Source: Kiritimatiellota bacterium
GTDB lineage: Bacteria > Verrucomicrobiota > Lentisphaeria > Oligosphaerales > JAADHN01
Length of the DNA: 36,987 nt
Assembly: GCA_013151865.1 (NCBI GenBank)
Contig: JAADHN010000063.1
Location: forward strand, 1 to 36,987
Reading direction: 5' to 3'
Under the pieces are notes generated by a model that saw nothing but the letters and a program-made list of their open reading frames with translations, was not told where the DNA came from and searched no databases. Below, piece after piece: positions 9,521-18,379 of this stretch (its first letter is position 1; each line of letters opens with the position of its first letter). A program made the position numbers and the translations under genes.

Positions 9521-11029
9521 ATGGCCCCCCCAAGAAAACAATGCCTGTGGGCCGCAGCAGTCTATCTGCTGGCCGGTGGGATTCTTCCGGCGCAAGCCGA
9601 CGCCCCTGCCTCGGAAAAACAGTCCCCGTTGCGGCCGTATCGGGTGGTGGTCGGCTTTCGGACAAGCGTGTCCGGCGGCGACATGTCCCTCGATAAGCTG
9701 GCGAGGCAGGCCAAGACCGCCGGGATCGACGGCGTCATGCTCTCGGACCGACTCTCTCGCCAGCTCCAGTATGGACTGCCGCCCCTCCGGTATCTTCTCT
9801 GGTTCGCCTTCCGGAAGCCCTCGGTCTCAACCATGGGCCCGAGCCGCTACATCGAGAGTGTTCGAGCCTTGAACCGCACTCAAAAAGACGTTTGTTTCGT
9901 TCCCGGCGTCAAAGTCGCACCGGGGTATTACTGGACCGGCTCGCTGCTCGGCGATCTGCAATGCCACAATTACCACCGTGAAATCTTGATGCTTGGCACG
10001 CAATCTCCCGAACCGCTGCTGCGTCTGCCTTATGCAGCAGGATATGTCCCCGGACGTGACGGCCTCTGGCTTTTCGCGGCCCGGTTCCTCCTGCTGCTCT
10101 GTGTCGCTCTGTGGGTGGGCTATTACTACGTCCCCGCCTGGGTCCGACACCGATTCCGCATCCGGCGCCGAAAGACCAAGAGCGTGTATTTCGTGTTTTT
10201 CATCGTGCCGTCCCTGGTCGTCGTCGCTTTTTTCAATATCGTGGCGGGCGGCGTGCGTCGCTTCCATATCCACGGCCCTCCCGAGGGAATGAGCCCGGAG
10301 CAAGGGGTCCTGAACCGCGGCGCCGAGGCCGGTTTTTTCCAGATGTGGAGCCATCCGCAGGAAGGCGTGGAGAACTACCGCTGGCCGGTCTCCTTCGTCA
10401 CCCCGCCCTATCGGGAGGTCATCACCCTCACCCACAGTTTCAACGCCTTCAGTTGTTTTTCCGCCAGCGGCCCGGACCTCTACGCGCCCGGGCAAGTATG
10501 GGACCGGTTGCTGCTGGACTTCATCGAACAGGTGGCCCCGTACCCGATTTGGACAGTCGGCGACCTGCTCGACCCCAAAAAGCTTGTCGACACTCCCGCC
10601 GGGATGGTCGACAACGTGGTTTTCGCCCGCGAAAAGAGCCCCGGCGCCTTTCTGACGGCCTTGGAAACCGGACGGTTTTACTGCAGGCGCCGCTCGCCGA
10701 CCAATGCAATCGATATCAAGCGCTTCACGGTCGAAGGGCATTCGTTCGGCGAACAGGCGAAAACCGACCGCAGCCGTATGGAGGTGGCCTTCGAAATATC
10801 GAGCCTCGAGCCCGGCACGCCGGTCGAGGTGAAGCTCGTTCGAAATGGGATCGTGCTCTATTCGTTCAAGGGCGTGACGCCGTTCGCGAAAAAACTGTCC
10901 GATTCGATCGACCAGCGGACGGAAACCGTCTACTATCGGATCACGGCGAAAGGACCGGGACGACTCGCCGCGGTCGGCCAGCCCGTCTTCCTCACTTACG
11001 CCCCGTCGGAACGCCCGTGGAGCGACTGA
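9521..11029 (+). CDS. Membrane protein resembling a PHP phosphoesterase without metal ligands
   Basis: This 502-residue protein starts at ATG 9521 (GAGG at 9507-9510) with a signal-like segment (LWAAAVYLLAGGILPAQADA). Residues 41-160 follow the PHP outline: SGGDMSLDKLARQAKTAGID, a strand ending LSDR where LTDH is usual, and FVPGVKVAP where PGVEV is usual. The expected metal ligands are replaced: HxH by R47-T-S49, Asp-His by D76-R77, and Glu by K131. Two strong membrane helices follow (ARFLLLLCVALWVGYYYV and VYFVFFIVPSLVVVAFF), separated by a very basic loop (RHRFRIRRRKTK). The C-terminal part (about 275-500) looks beta-rich. The fold assignment is an inference; if right, this is a non-catalytic relative with a binding or signalling role. 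The end overlaps the convergent comEC gene by 38 bases. Confidence 0.65.
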   Translation: MAPPRKQCLWAAAVYLLAGGILPAQADAPASEKQSPLRPYRVVVGFRTSVSGGDMSLDKLARQAKTAGIDGVMLSDRLSRQLQYGLPPLRYLLWFAFRKPSVSTMGPSRYIESVRALNRTQKDVCFVPGVKVAPGYYWTGSLLGDLQCHNYHREILMLGTQSPEPLLRLPYAAGYVPGRDGLWLFAARFLLLLCVALWVGYYYVPAWVRHRFRIRRRKTKSVYFVFFIVPSLVVVAFFNIVAGGVRRFHIHGPPEGMSPEQGVLNRGAEAGFFQMWSHPQEGVENYRWPVSFVTPPYREVITLTHSFNAFSCFSASGPDLYAPGQVWDRLLLDFIEQVAPYPIWTVGDLLDPKKLVDTPAGMVDNVVFAREKSPGAFLTALETGRFYCRRRSPTNAIDIKRFTVEGHSFGEQAKTDRSRMEVAFEISSLEPGTPVEVKLVRNGIVLYSFKGVTPFAKKLSDSIDQRTETVYYRITAKGPGRLAAVGQPVFLTYAPSERPWSD

Positions 11030-13343
11030 GCACGACCGGCGCCACGGCGCCGGGTTCGAGCACCGCAATCCGACCCGTCAGCGACGCTCCCCCACGGAAC
11101 AGTTCGTCCCATCGCCCCCGGCCCGGTCGTCGAATAGCCGCCGTCCCCCCCTGATTCGCCCTGTTCGCAACCCGCACTTCACTCACCATTCCGCCCGCGG
11201 GCAAGCCGATGCGGAGTTCGCACTCGCGACCTTGGGCGGTCCGAGTCACATCCACGCCGGAGCAGCTCACCGTCCCACGGGCGACATCCGGAAGCGATCT
11301 TAGCCGGCCACCCCGACGACTGTGTTCCGCCAAGGCCCGTTCAAGACGCGGTCCTGCCCGGTCCGGCCGAAAACAGACGACGGTCCTCACATCCAAAGAC
11401 TCAAGCAGAGCCGGCGCACCGCCGGCCGTGTCCCCGGCCGGACCGGCCAGGATCAGGGCGTCCACAGTGCGCACCCCGTGGCTGAGGAGCCACTCGGCCA
11501 TCAATCTCCCTGTCCGGGAATCACCGGTATTCACGATCACGGGCGGGACTTGCGGCCGCCACGTGACCGCCACCGCCGGAACAGCCCCGCCGGGGCCGAG
11601 AACGGCGACCGCGTCGAACCCCGGCGTACGGAGTCGCGGCCAAGCGAAGAGAACCAACATCCCGAGGCCGCCGGCGAACACTACGCGGGCCCGAACCCGG
11701 AGCCGAGGGTGCAGTGCCGCAAGCAGAAGTGTGTAGTACAACAATACCGGCAGAACTGTCGGCCGGTTCACGGCCAGGCTCAGGGGCGGCTTGGCCCCCA
11801 ACGCCGTCGCGCCGCGCATGACCACAAGGCCCGCCTCGAGGAATCGCCCGGCAACGTGTTCCGGCCACCGCCATAAGGGAACAAAGCTGAACAACAGTTT
11901 CCAGCCCGACATAAAAAGCGTGCCCCAGGCAAGCGGAGCGACCACAAGATTGACCAGAAACCCACCGGGAACCACCAGGGAGTTGGTCCAAGCCACTAAC
12001 CCCCCGCTGCCGAGCCACGCCAGCACCCCGGCCCCGGTCAGACGAACCACGCCGCGGACCGCGCCGAACCTTGCCCAGGCGCTCCGAAACCGCAACGGGA
12101 CCCAAAGGGCTCGTTCTTCGATGACAGCCGCCGTCTTCGAGACCAGCGGCCATCCCAGAATAAGCGTAACCACAATGGTAAACGAGAACTGAAATCCCGT
12201 CCGGGCCAGGTTTAGTGGATTGAGCACCAGGAGAACAAGGGCCGCCAAGGCCACCGTATTCAAGGGAGCCGCCGGCAAAAGCCCCGCCCTACCCCACGAC
12301 CAGAGGGAAAGCATGATCCAGGCACGAACCCCGGACGGGTGCGCCCCGGTCAGGAAAACGTAGACGGCCAGCGGCAAGGGCAAGAACCAGTAGCGAAGGC
12401 GAAAAGGCACCCGGAAGGTTCGCAGCACGAGCAATAGCAACCCGGCAAAAATGCCGACGTGCAACCCGCTGATGGCAAACACGTGCACCGCCCCGCTCCG
12501 GACGAATTGAAGACGTGTGGCCCGGTTCAGACCTTGACGACAGCCAAGAGTGATCGCGGCCAGAAGGCGTGCGTTCTCCGTGGAGCGCGTCCCCCGAATC
12601 ACACGATCCACGAGCCGGTCCCGCACCCGGAACAGGGCCGCCGCCGGGCGCCGCCACCCCATCGGGCCGGACAGCAGCCCGGCACGTTCAACGGTCAGGA
12701 TGTGCCGCACTCCATCGCAGAGGAGGTACCGCCGATAGTCGAACGCACCCGGAAACGCTGCGGCGGACGGCAACGAGAGACGTCCCTCCAATTGGACTTC
12801 CGCCCCATACGGCAGTCCCGGCGCCCCGAACGGCAGGCGAGCGAGAAGACGGCCGGCCGCACCCCGCCAAGCCGATTCCCCCGGGCGGCGAACGGCACGC
12901 ACCAGGATCTCACTCGAAGTCCCCCGTCTTGTGGGCGGCAGTCCATCGCCCAAATAAACGGGAGACGACACAATGCCCCGAACCTCGATCCGACACGGAA
13001 CTCGAGGCAGAACGCGAAGGTAAGAACGCCCCGACGTTGCGAGATGCAACTGCGACAAACTCATCCCGACCGCAAACCAGCACAACTCGACCAAACGTCC
13101 CGACCGCAAACCGACCCCAAGGCAACGCAGGGCGAAGAATATACCAAAAAAAGACAAGCCGGCCCACGAGATTCGCGGATCACCCCAAAAACGCACTCCG
13201 AGCACCGTAACGATGCCCAGTGCTATGGCGATCACGGCGGGAAAGGCCGGACACAGGCGAAAAAACGACGCCGTCCACCGGCGCAATCCGAAAACGGCCG
13301 CCGCAACACGCAGGCGGACCAACTCATTCCAATTGGCAATCAA
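10992..13343 (-). CDS. comEC: ComEC/Rec2-type DNA uptake channel
   Basis: The 783-residue protein has the ComEC layout: N-terminal membrane helices with an OB-like region (DUF4131; EVQLEGRLSLP, FDYRRYLLCDG), a competence domain (about residues 240-510) containing SGAVHVFAISGLHVGIFAG and further helices, and a C-terminal metallo-beta-lactamase-like domain (about 575-783). ComEC carries single-stranded DNA across the inner membrane during transformation. In the C-terminal domain the usual HPHxDHxGG motif reads AGPAGDTAGG, so the histidine ligands are gone and nuclease activity is unlikely from this domain. The only plausible start is TTG 13343; an in-frame stop lies just upstream. No other competence gene is in the window, although pseudopilins occur at 335-1816. 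Confidence 0.9.
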   Translation of the reverse strand: MIANWNELVRLRVAAAVFGLRRWTASFFRLCPAFPAVIAIALGIVTVLGVRFWGDPRISWAGLSFFGIFFALRCLGVGLRSGRLVELCWFAVGMSLSQLHLATSGRSYLRVLPRVPCRIEVRGIVSSPVYLGDGLPPTRRGTSSEILVRAVRRPGESAWRGAAGRLLARLPFGAPGLPYGAEVQLEGRLSLPSAAAFPGAFDYRRYLLCDGVRHILTVERAGLLSGPMGWRRPAAALFRVRDRLVDRVIRGTRSTENARLLAAITLGCRQGLNRATRLQFVRSGAVHVFAISGLHVGIFAGLLLLVLRTFRVPFRLRYWFLPLPLAVYVFLTGAHPSGVRAWIMLSLWSWGRAGLLPAAPLNTVALAALVLLVLNPLNLARTGFQFSFTIVVTLILGWPLVSKTAAVIEERALWVPLRFRSAWARFGAVRGVVRLTGAGVLAWLGSGGLVAWTNSLVVPGGFLVNLVVAPLAWGTLFMSGWKLLFSFVPLWRWPEHVAGRFLEAGLVVMRGATALGAKPPLSLAVNRPTVLPVLLYYTLLLAALHPRLRVRARVVFAGGLGMLVLFAWPRLRTPGFDAVAVLGPGGAVPAVAVTWRPQVPPVIVNTGDSRTGRLMAEWLLSHGVRTVDALILAGPAGDTAGGAPALLESLDVRTVVCFRPDRAGPRLERALAEHSRRGGRLRSLPDVARGTVSCSGVDVTRTAQGRECELRIGLPAGGMVSEVRVANRANQGGTAAIRRPGRGRWDELFRGGASLTGRIAVLEPGAVAPVVLSRSTGVPTGRK

Positions 13344-13417
13344 AATGCCTGCTTACTTCTTCCGATTATCCGGTCATGGCATGCCGGGCTGCAACTCAAG
13401 GCAGGTGCAGATAGGGG

Positions 13418-15514
13418 TCAACGTGCTTGCTGACCCGCATCGTCGTCCGCCTGCAATCGGCAACCCTCCAAGACGAGACCGGTGATGTGGTACGCCACGC
13501 AACGACCGGTCACGATGATCGCCTCGCGTCGCGCCCGGGCCACGCGGACCCGGGTCCGCACGTCCTTGAACTCCTCGGGCGGGAAATAACATTGAATGCG
13601 TTTGCCGAAATCGACACGGCAACGGCCGGCCGTCTCACTGTCCCCGGTCGGAACGCCGCGAATCGTCAGTTCCCGCCCGGTCAGTCGCCGCTTCAGCTCG
13701 ATGCCGCTCGTCATCCGGAAGAGCCGCTCCAATTCAGCCACCGTAAACGTGTCCTGTCCGGCCTGCCGCTCCGGAGCGCCGGGCCCGCCCTCCCTCCCTG
13801 CCGTCTGTGCCTCCTTGGCGGCGCCCCGCTGCGCTCGGGCTGGAGGACCGACGATGTCGTCGCCGAAAAGAGTGGGGCCGGCGGAAGCCCCGGCTGTCGC
13901 TCCCGAGCGACGCCCGACGCCCGCCGCAAAGCGTGCAGCCAATTGCCGCGCCGCCTTCTTGGACAACGGTCCAACGCCGGCAACCTGCGCTTTGGCATAC
14001 CGCCGGGTTTGCAAAGGTGTTTCGGCGAGCAACACGTCGCCGTTGGGCTCGCGGCGAACCAGCATACCGAATCGCTCGCCGCCGTTGACGAGTTTGACAC
14101 GCGTGTCCGGAACCCAGAACCCCAGCGTGAGTCGTGCTGTCTGGCCGGCACTGACGCTGACTTTCCGGGTCTGCACGCCGGCGAGCGGGTGCCGGACCGA
14201 CACGACATGTTCGCCCTGGACCAGACCGGGGACATTCAGCGGCGCCGAAATCCCACCTCCTTTTCCGGACGGAACAGTCGTCCCCTTCGGATCGCCGTCG
14301 ACCACAACTCCGCAGCCCGCCGGTCGAGTCGCCACCGCCATTGCGCCGAGTGCGGATTTCAGCTCGACTCGCAGCCGCTCGCCACGAATGGGATTTACTT
14401 CAGCGCGCACGGTCTGCGGCACGAACCCCAGCGCCACCAGCCGCAGCTCCTGCTTGCCCGCAGGCAGTCCGCGCAACACGACGGGCGTACGTCCGAGCAC
14501 CTGAGTGCCCTTCAGGACCGCGGCGCCCGGCGGGGCAGACTCCACCAGGAGCATTCCGGGCCGAAGGCGCAATTCGTACGGCGCGGTCGGTAGGGCCCCC
14601 GGCACCAGGATCTGCCGGACCAGCGGTTCGTATCCATCGAGCACAAGACGGACCCGATGGCGTCCCGGCGCCAACCCGCGCAGCACCAACGGCGTTTTCC
14701 CCACCTGTTCCCCGTCGATCTCGACCGAGGCCCCGGCCGGTTTGCTTTCTACAACCCCCAGGATAGCCGCGACCGGGGGCCTCGGCGCCGGTGCACCCCC
14801 CGCAGCTGCCGCTCCGTTCTTGGGGACGGCGACCTTCTCCGTCGCACCCGCCTCTTTCGACACAGGCGGTGCGCTCGGCGCGCCCGGCGCAAGCGATATT
14901 GGCGGCAACGGATTCTTGGGAGGTTCCAAGACCTTGGACGCACCCGGGGCAATCGATGCCGCTGCGTCCGCTTTCGAAATTGCGGACTCCGCAGGCGCAG
15001 TCGAGGCAGCCGCCTGAGTCGCTTCCCGATCCCCACCATCCAACGGAGTCCGGAAGGCAGCGATCAAGCCTGCAATTCCCGCACCCAAGAGCAGAAAAAC
15101 CAAAACGGCCCGAAACCAGGGAAACGATGCGGACTCGACTCGAGGCGGCTCGGGGCCGGGGCCGACCCCCCCCATGGCATCGCGCGGGATCGATTCGACG
15201 TGCAGCGCTGCGGGATCCACGATCCCGGTGTCATCGGAAAAAAGCAGAAGTTGCCGGCAAATCCCGATTCGGTCGCCCGGTTTGAGAACAGAGACGCGGT
15301 CGATTCGCTTCCCGTTCACCCGGACGCCATTGGTGCTCTTCAGGTCCTCGATAAACCATTCGTCGTTCTCGCGGTAAACCCGGCAGTGACGGCGAGAAGC
15401 CCCCTCGTCTTCCAAGACCAGATCGTTGTCGGCGTCCCGCCCGATCCCAAAGCCGTCGGGCTTCAAATCCAGGGTCCGACCCTGATACCGCCCGCCGAGG
15501 TATCGCAGCTTCAT
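13418..15514 (-). CDS. FHA - membrane helix - triple PEGA - OB-fold protein
   Basis: This 698-residue protein starts at ATG 15514 behind a strong AAAGGAGAA (15530-15522). Residues 1-92 form an FHA phosphothreonine-binding domain with GIGRDADNDLVLED, SRRHC and the TNG turn (61-63). A single membrane helix lies at about 133-154, then an Ala/Pro-rich linker (155-250). Three PEGA-type repeats follow (about 252-318, 320-386, 390-466; SKPAGASVEIDGEQVGKTPL, SAPPGAAVLKGTQVLGRTPV). The C-terminal 580-698 resembles the OB-fold tRNA_anti-like domain (LTGRELTIRGV, RIQCYFPP, IIVTGRCV, GLVLEGCRL). The FHA half should be cytoplasmic and could read kinase-phosphorylated partners; the PEGA/OB half should be periplasmic. 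A Hanks-type kinase occurs at 29968. It is upstream of comEC on the same strand (74-base gap). Confidence 0.85.
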   Translation of the reverse strand: MKLRYLGGRYQGRTLDLKPDGFGIGRDADNDLVLEDEGASRRHCRVYRENDEWFIEDLKSTNGVRVNGKRIDRVSVLKPGDRIGICRQLLLFSDDTGIVDPAALHVESIPRDAMGGVGPGPEPPRVESASFPWFRAVLVFLLLGAGIAGLIAAFRTPLDGGDREATQAAASTAPAESAISKADAAASIAPGASKVLEPPKNPLPPISLAPGAPSAPPVSKEAGATEKVAVPKNGAAAAGGAPAPRPPVAAILGVVESKPAGASVEIDGEQVGKTPLVLRGLAPGRHRVRLVLDGYEPLVRQILVPGALPTAPYELRLRPGMLLVESAPPGAAVLKGTQVLGRTPVVLRGLPAGKQELRLVALGFVPQTVRAEVNPIRGERLRVELKSALGAMAVATRPAGCGVVVDGDPKGTTVPSGKGGGISAPLNVPGLVQGEHVVSVRHPLAGVQTRKVSVSAGQTARLTLGFWVPDTRVKLVNGGERFGMLVRREPNGDVLLAETPLQTRRYAKAQVAGVGPLSKKAARQLAARFAAGVGRRSGATAGASAGPTLFGDDIVGPPARAQRGAAKEAQTAGREGGPGAPERQAGQDTFTVAELERLFRMTSGIELKRRLTGRELTIRGVPTGDSETAGRCRVDFGKRIQCYFPPEEFKDVRTRVRVARARREAIIVTGRCVAYHITGLVLEGCRLQADDDAGQQAR

Positions 15515-15847
15515 CGGGACGTTCTCCTTTGCCGGCGCCGGGTACGGCGCCCAGGGCCGCAACTCAGACGTTACGTCGCGCACCGCACTCGCCTCGGAAC
15601 AAAATGCACCCGTTTTCAGCAACCGTCAAGCCGCGTGGAAACGGTCCGCCCACCGGGCCCCCTCGGACGCTTGTCCGAACAGAGGCAGACGACCGTCCTT
15701 TCGGAGTCGGCTTGTACACCCCGGGATTTGGACTCCGCGGTCCCCGTGCTAGATTCCCGGCTGTTGCGGACAACGCACCGTGCCGGTCCGCGCGACTTCC
15801 TTCCCATCGACCCGTTCGCAAACGACGAGCCCATCTGGAACAGAGAC
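15515..15847. other. Divergent promoter region, FHA protein and sugar transporter
   Basis: No gene is supported. It holds an inverted repeat at 15663-15678 and a weak promoter candidate on the plus strand (TTGGAC 15728-15733, TAGATT 15750-15755, 16-base spacer). The two genes transcribed away from it have no obvious functional link. Confidence 0.5.
15663..15678. promoter_or_regulatory. Inverted repeat, candidate operator
   Basis: TCGGAC-GCTT-GTCCGA is a perfect 6-bp inverted repeat with a 4-base spacer. It lies about 170 bases before the sugar transporter start, ahead of the weak promoter at 15728-15755. Its location fits a repressor or activator site or a small hairpin; no T-run follows, so a terminator is unlikely. 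Confidence 0.3.
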
Positions 15848-18379
15848 GTGGCCACTGGCGAAAGCAAACCACCCCCCTGCGTGTGCATCCGGCGCATATC
15901 TAAAACCTTCGAGGGCGTTCGGGCCCTCCGGGATGTGAGCCTCGATCTGTTTCCAGGCGAAATCCACGCCCTCTGCGGTGAGAACGGCGCCGGCAAATCC
16001 ACACTGATCAAAATCCTGGCCGGCGTGCACGTGCCGGATTCGGGGAACGTGACCGCCTGGGGCGAAGCGTTGCCGTTCGGCAATGTCCTGCACGTCCGGC
16101 GGGCCGGGATTGCGGTCATTCACCAGGAGTCGACGGCGTTTCCGGACCTCACCGCGGCCGAGAATATGTTTGCCGGTCGCGAACCCCGGTGTCTGCACGG
16201 CCTGGTCCTGGACCGGGCCCGAATGCGCCGGGAGGCGGCGGCGGCTTTTGCAGCCCTGGCCGCCGATATTTCGCCGGATTGTTCCGCCGGCCTTCTCTCC
16301 CCCGCCGAACAGCAGGTAATCGCCATTGCCGGCGCACTCTCCGAACAATGTCGACTGCTGATACTGGACGAACCCACGGCGTCGCTGTCGGAACACGAAT
16401 GCGCCTCGCTCTTCCAGAACCTCGAACGACTGCGCTCCAAGGCAGTGAGTATCCTGTACGTGAGCCACCGGCTCGACGAGGTGTTTGCTTTGGCGGACCG
16501 GGTTACGGTCCTCAGGGACGGCCGATTGGCGGCTACTCGACCGGTCGCCGGGCTTTCACGTCCCGAACTCGTCCGCCTGATGGTCGGACGCGAAGTCACC
16601 GAACACGCCCGACAAGAACGAAGCCCGGACACGGACCGAGGCGCAGTGCCGCGTCTCGAAACTCGTGGGTTGACGCGACGGGACGAGTTTCAGGACGTGT
16701 CCCTGCACGTCTCTGCGGGAGAAATCGTCGGACTGGCCGGATTGGTCGGTGCGGGCCGCTCCGAACTGGCGCGCTGTCTCTTCGGCCTGGCACGTCCCGA
16801 TGCGGGGGAAGTGCGGGTCGGCGGCAGGCTGTTAACCGGCGCCGGGGCGGCGGAGGCGATCCGGGCACACATGGCCCTCGTCCCCGAAGATCGGCAACGC
16901 CAGGGGCTGGTTCTGCCGTTGCCGGTACGCGAGAACCTGGGCATGGCCGTGCTGCACGGCTTGAAACGACGATTCTTTCGCAGTGCAAAACAAGAATCCG
17001 CGCTGGCGAGACGCTTGGTCGAACGCCTGGGGATTACCCCCCCCAACACCGAAGCCCCGACCCGGGCGCTGTCGGGGGGCAATCAGCAAAAGGTCGTCCT
17101 GGGAAAATGGCTGGCGACCGACCCGGAAATCCTTGTGCTCGACGAGCCGACCCGGGGAGTCGACGTCGGGGCCAAGGCCGAAATCCACCGGTTGGTCCGG
17201 GAACTGGCGCAAAACGGGACCGCAGTGCTCCTGATTTCTTCCGAATTGCCCGAACTCCTGGCCCTGAGCGACCGCATCTTGGTCATGCGCGCGGGACGAA
17301 TCGTCGCCAACGTGCCTGGGAGGGGCGCAACCCAGGAACAAGTGCTCGAACTGGCGCTGCCCGACAGCAGCTCGACGGCACCGACCGCAAAGGCCCCGGC
17401 CCGCACCGGCATCCACCGGTTGTTCAGACGGCGCGAATGGCCGCTGGCACTTTTTCTTGCCATGCTGTGCGCCGTTGTTGCCGGCGTCAGTCCCCACTTC
17501 CTCGCCCCCGGCAATTTGAGCGACATGCTGGTGAATGCCGCACCGGCGGTGATCGCCGGCTGCGGTCTGACTCTGGTGATCGCCACTGGCGAAATCGACA
17601 TTTCGATCGGATCGATGATGGGCTTGTTGGCGGCGCTCCTGGGGACTTTGTCCGCCGCCGCCCGGCTCGACCTCCCCGTGCCGGTTGCCGTAGCGCTGGT
17701 CCTGGCCGCCGGGACTGTGCTCGGAATCGTCAACGGCAGCTTGGTGGCACTGGCCGGAATCCCATCGATCATCGTCACGCTCGCTATGCTCACGATCTTG
17801 CGTGGTCTTACGGAGCTGGTCATGGGCGGCGAATGGATCACCGACCTCCCAGCCGGCCTGCGCGTGCTGGGAACCGGAACGTGGGCAGGGCTGCCCCTGA
17901 GCATTTGGACCGCGGCATTCGTGGCGGTCGGCGTCGCCGCGCTCGTGCGTCGGACGTCTTTCGGCCTCCATGTCTTCGCCGCCGGGAGCAACCCCGAAGC
18001 CGCGGCTGTCCGAGGTATTTCCGTTCGCCGCACCCGATTGACGGCCTTCGCAATCACCGGACTGCTGACCGCTTGCGCAACGGTCGTCAGCGTCCCGCGA
18101 CTTTCGGTGGTCGAGTCGGGAATCGGCCAGGGCTTCGAACTGCTTGTGGTCACCTGTGTGGTCGTGGGAGGCGCTTCGATCCGTGGCGGCAGCGGCACCA
18201 TTGCCGGCAGCGTCCTCGGAGCGCTGCTGCTCACGACCATAGGGACCATGCTCATTTTTCTCCGACTCGGTGCGACCGCCGTTTACTGGGAGCGCACCGT
18301 CCAAGGCGCGTTCATCCTCATCGCCGTCCTGAGCGATCATTGGCTGCAACGATCCCGGCGAAGAATGGAGGCGGCATGA
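15848..18379 (+). CDS. Fused sugar ABC transporter: RbsA-type double ATPase plus RbsC-type permease
   Basis: The 843-residue protein joins two nucleotide-binding domains to a permease. NBD1: Walker A GENGAGKST (44-52), a non-standard signature LSPAEQQV, Walker B LLILDEP (D174, E175), YVSHRLDEV. NBD2: the degenerate loop GLVGAGRSE (298-306) typical of RbsA second halves, signature LSGGNQQK (408-415), Walker B LVLDEPTRGVDVG (D432). From about residue 529 follow multiple membrane helices including TGEIDISIGSMMG, the RbsC/AraH-family hallmark, and GGASIRGGSGTIAGS. It should import a sugar of the ribose/rhamnose/AI-2 class. GTG 15848 is the most sensible start; no strong ribosome-binding site is visible. 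The stop overlaps the next permease gene as ATGA. Separate rbsA and rbsC genes are the norm, so the fusion is unusual. Confidence 0.88.
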   Translation: MATGESKPPPCVCIRRISKTFEGVRALRDVSLDLFPGEIHALCGENGAGKSTLIKILAGVHVPDSGNVTAWGEALPFGNVLHVRRAGIAVIHQESTAFPDLTAAENMFAGREPRCLHGLVLDRARMRREAAAAFAALAADISPDCSAGLLSPAEQQVIAIAGALSEQCRLLILDEPTASLSEHECASLFQNLERLRSKAVSILYVSHRLDEVFALADRVTVLRDGRLAATRPVAGLSRPELVRLMVGREVTEHARQERSPDTDRGAVPRLETRGLTRRDEFQDVSLHVSAGEIVGLAGLVGAGRSELARCLFGLARPDAGEVRVGGRLLTGAGAAEAIRAHMALVPEDRQRQGLVLPLPVRENLGMAVLHGLKRRFFRSAKQESALARRLVERLGITPPNTEAPTRALSGGNQQKVVLGKWLATDPEILVLDEPTRGVDVGAKAEIHRLVRELAQNGTAVLLISSELPELLALSDRILVMRAGRIVANVPGRGATQEQVLELALPDSSSTAPTAKAPARTGIHRLFRRREWPLALFLAMLCAVVAGVSPHFLAPGNLSDMLVNAAPAVIAGCGLTLVIATGEIDISIGSMMGLLAALLGTLSAAARLDLPVPVAVALVLAAGTVLGIVNGSLVALAGIPSIIVTLAMLTILRGLTELVMGGEWITDLPAGLRVLGTGTWAGLPLSIWTAAFVAVGVAALVRRTSFGLHVFAAGSNPEAAAVRGISVRRTRLTAFAITGLLTACATVVSVPRLSVVESGIGQGFELLVVTCVVVGGASIRGGSGTIAGSVLGALLLTTIGTMLIFLRLGATAVYWERTVQGAFILIAVLSDHWLQRSRRRMEAA

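Noticed and set aside
16189-18375. Long open frame (over 700 codons) in the second plus frame across the transporter fusion
   Set aside because: It is a GC-rich shadow of the fused ABC gene, full of Arg/Gly/Pro with no domain; only its last part, from 18376, is the real permease.
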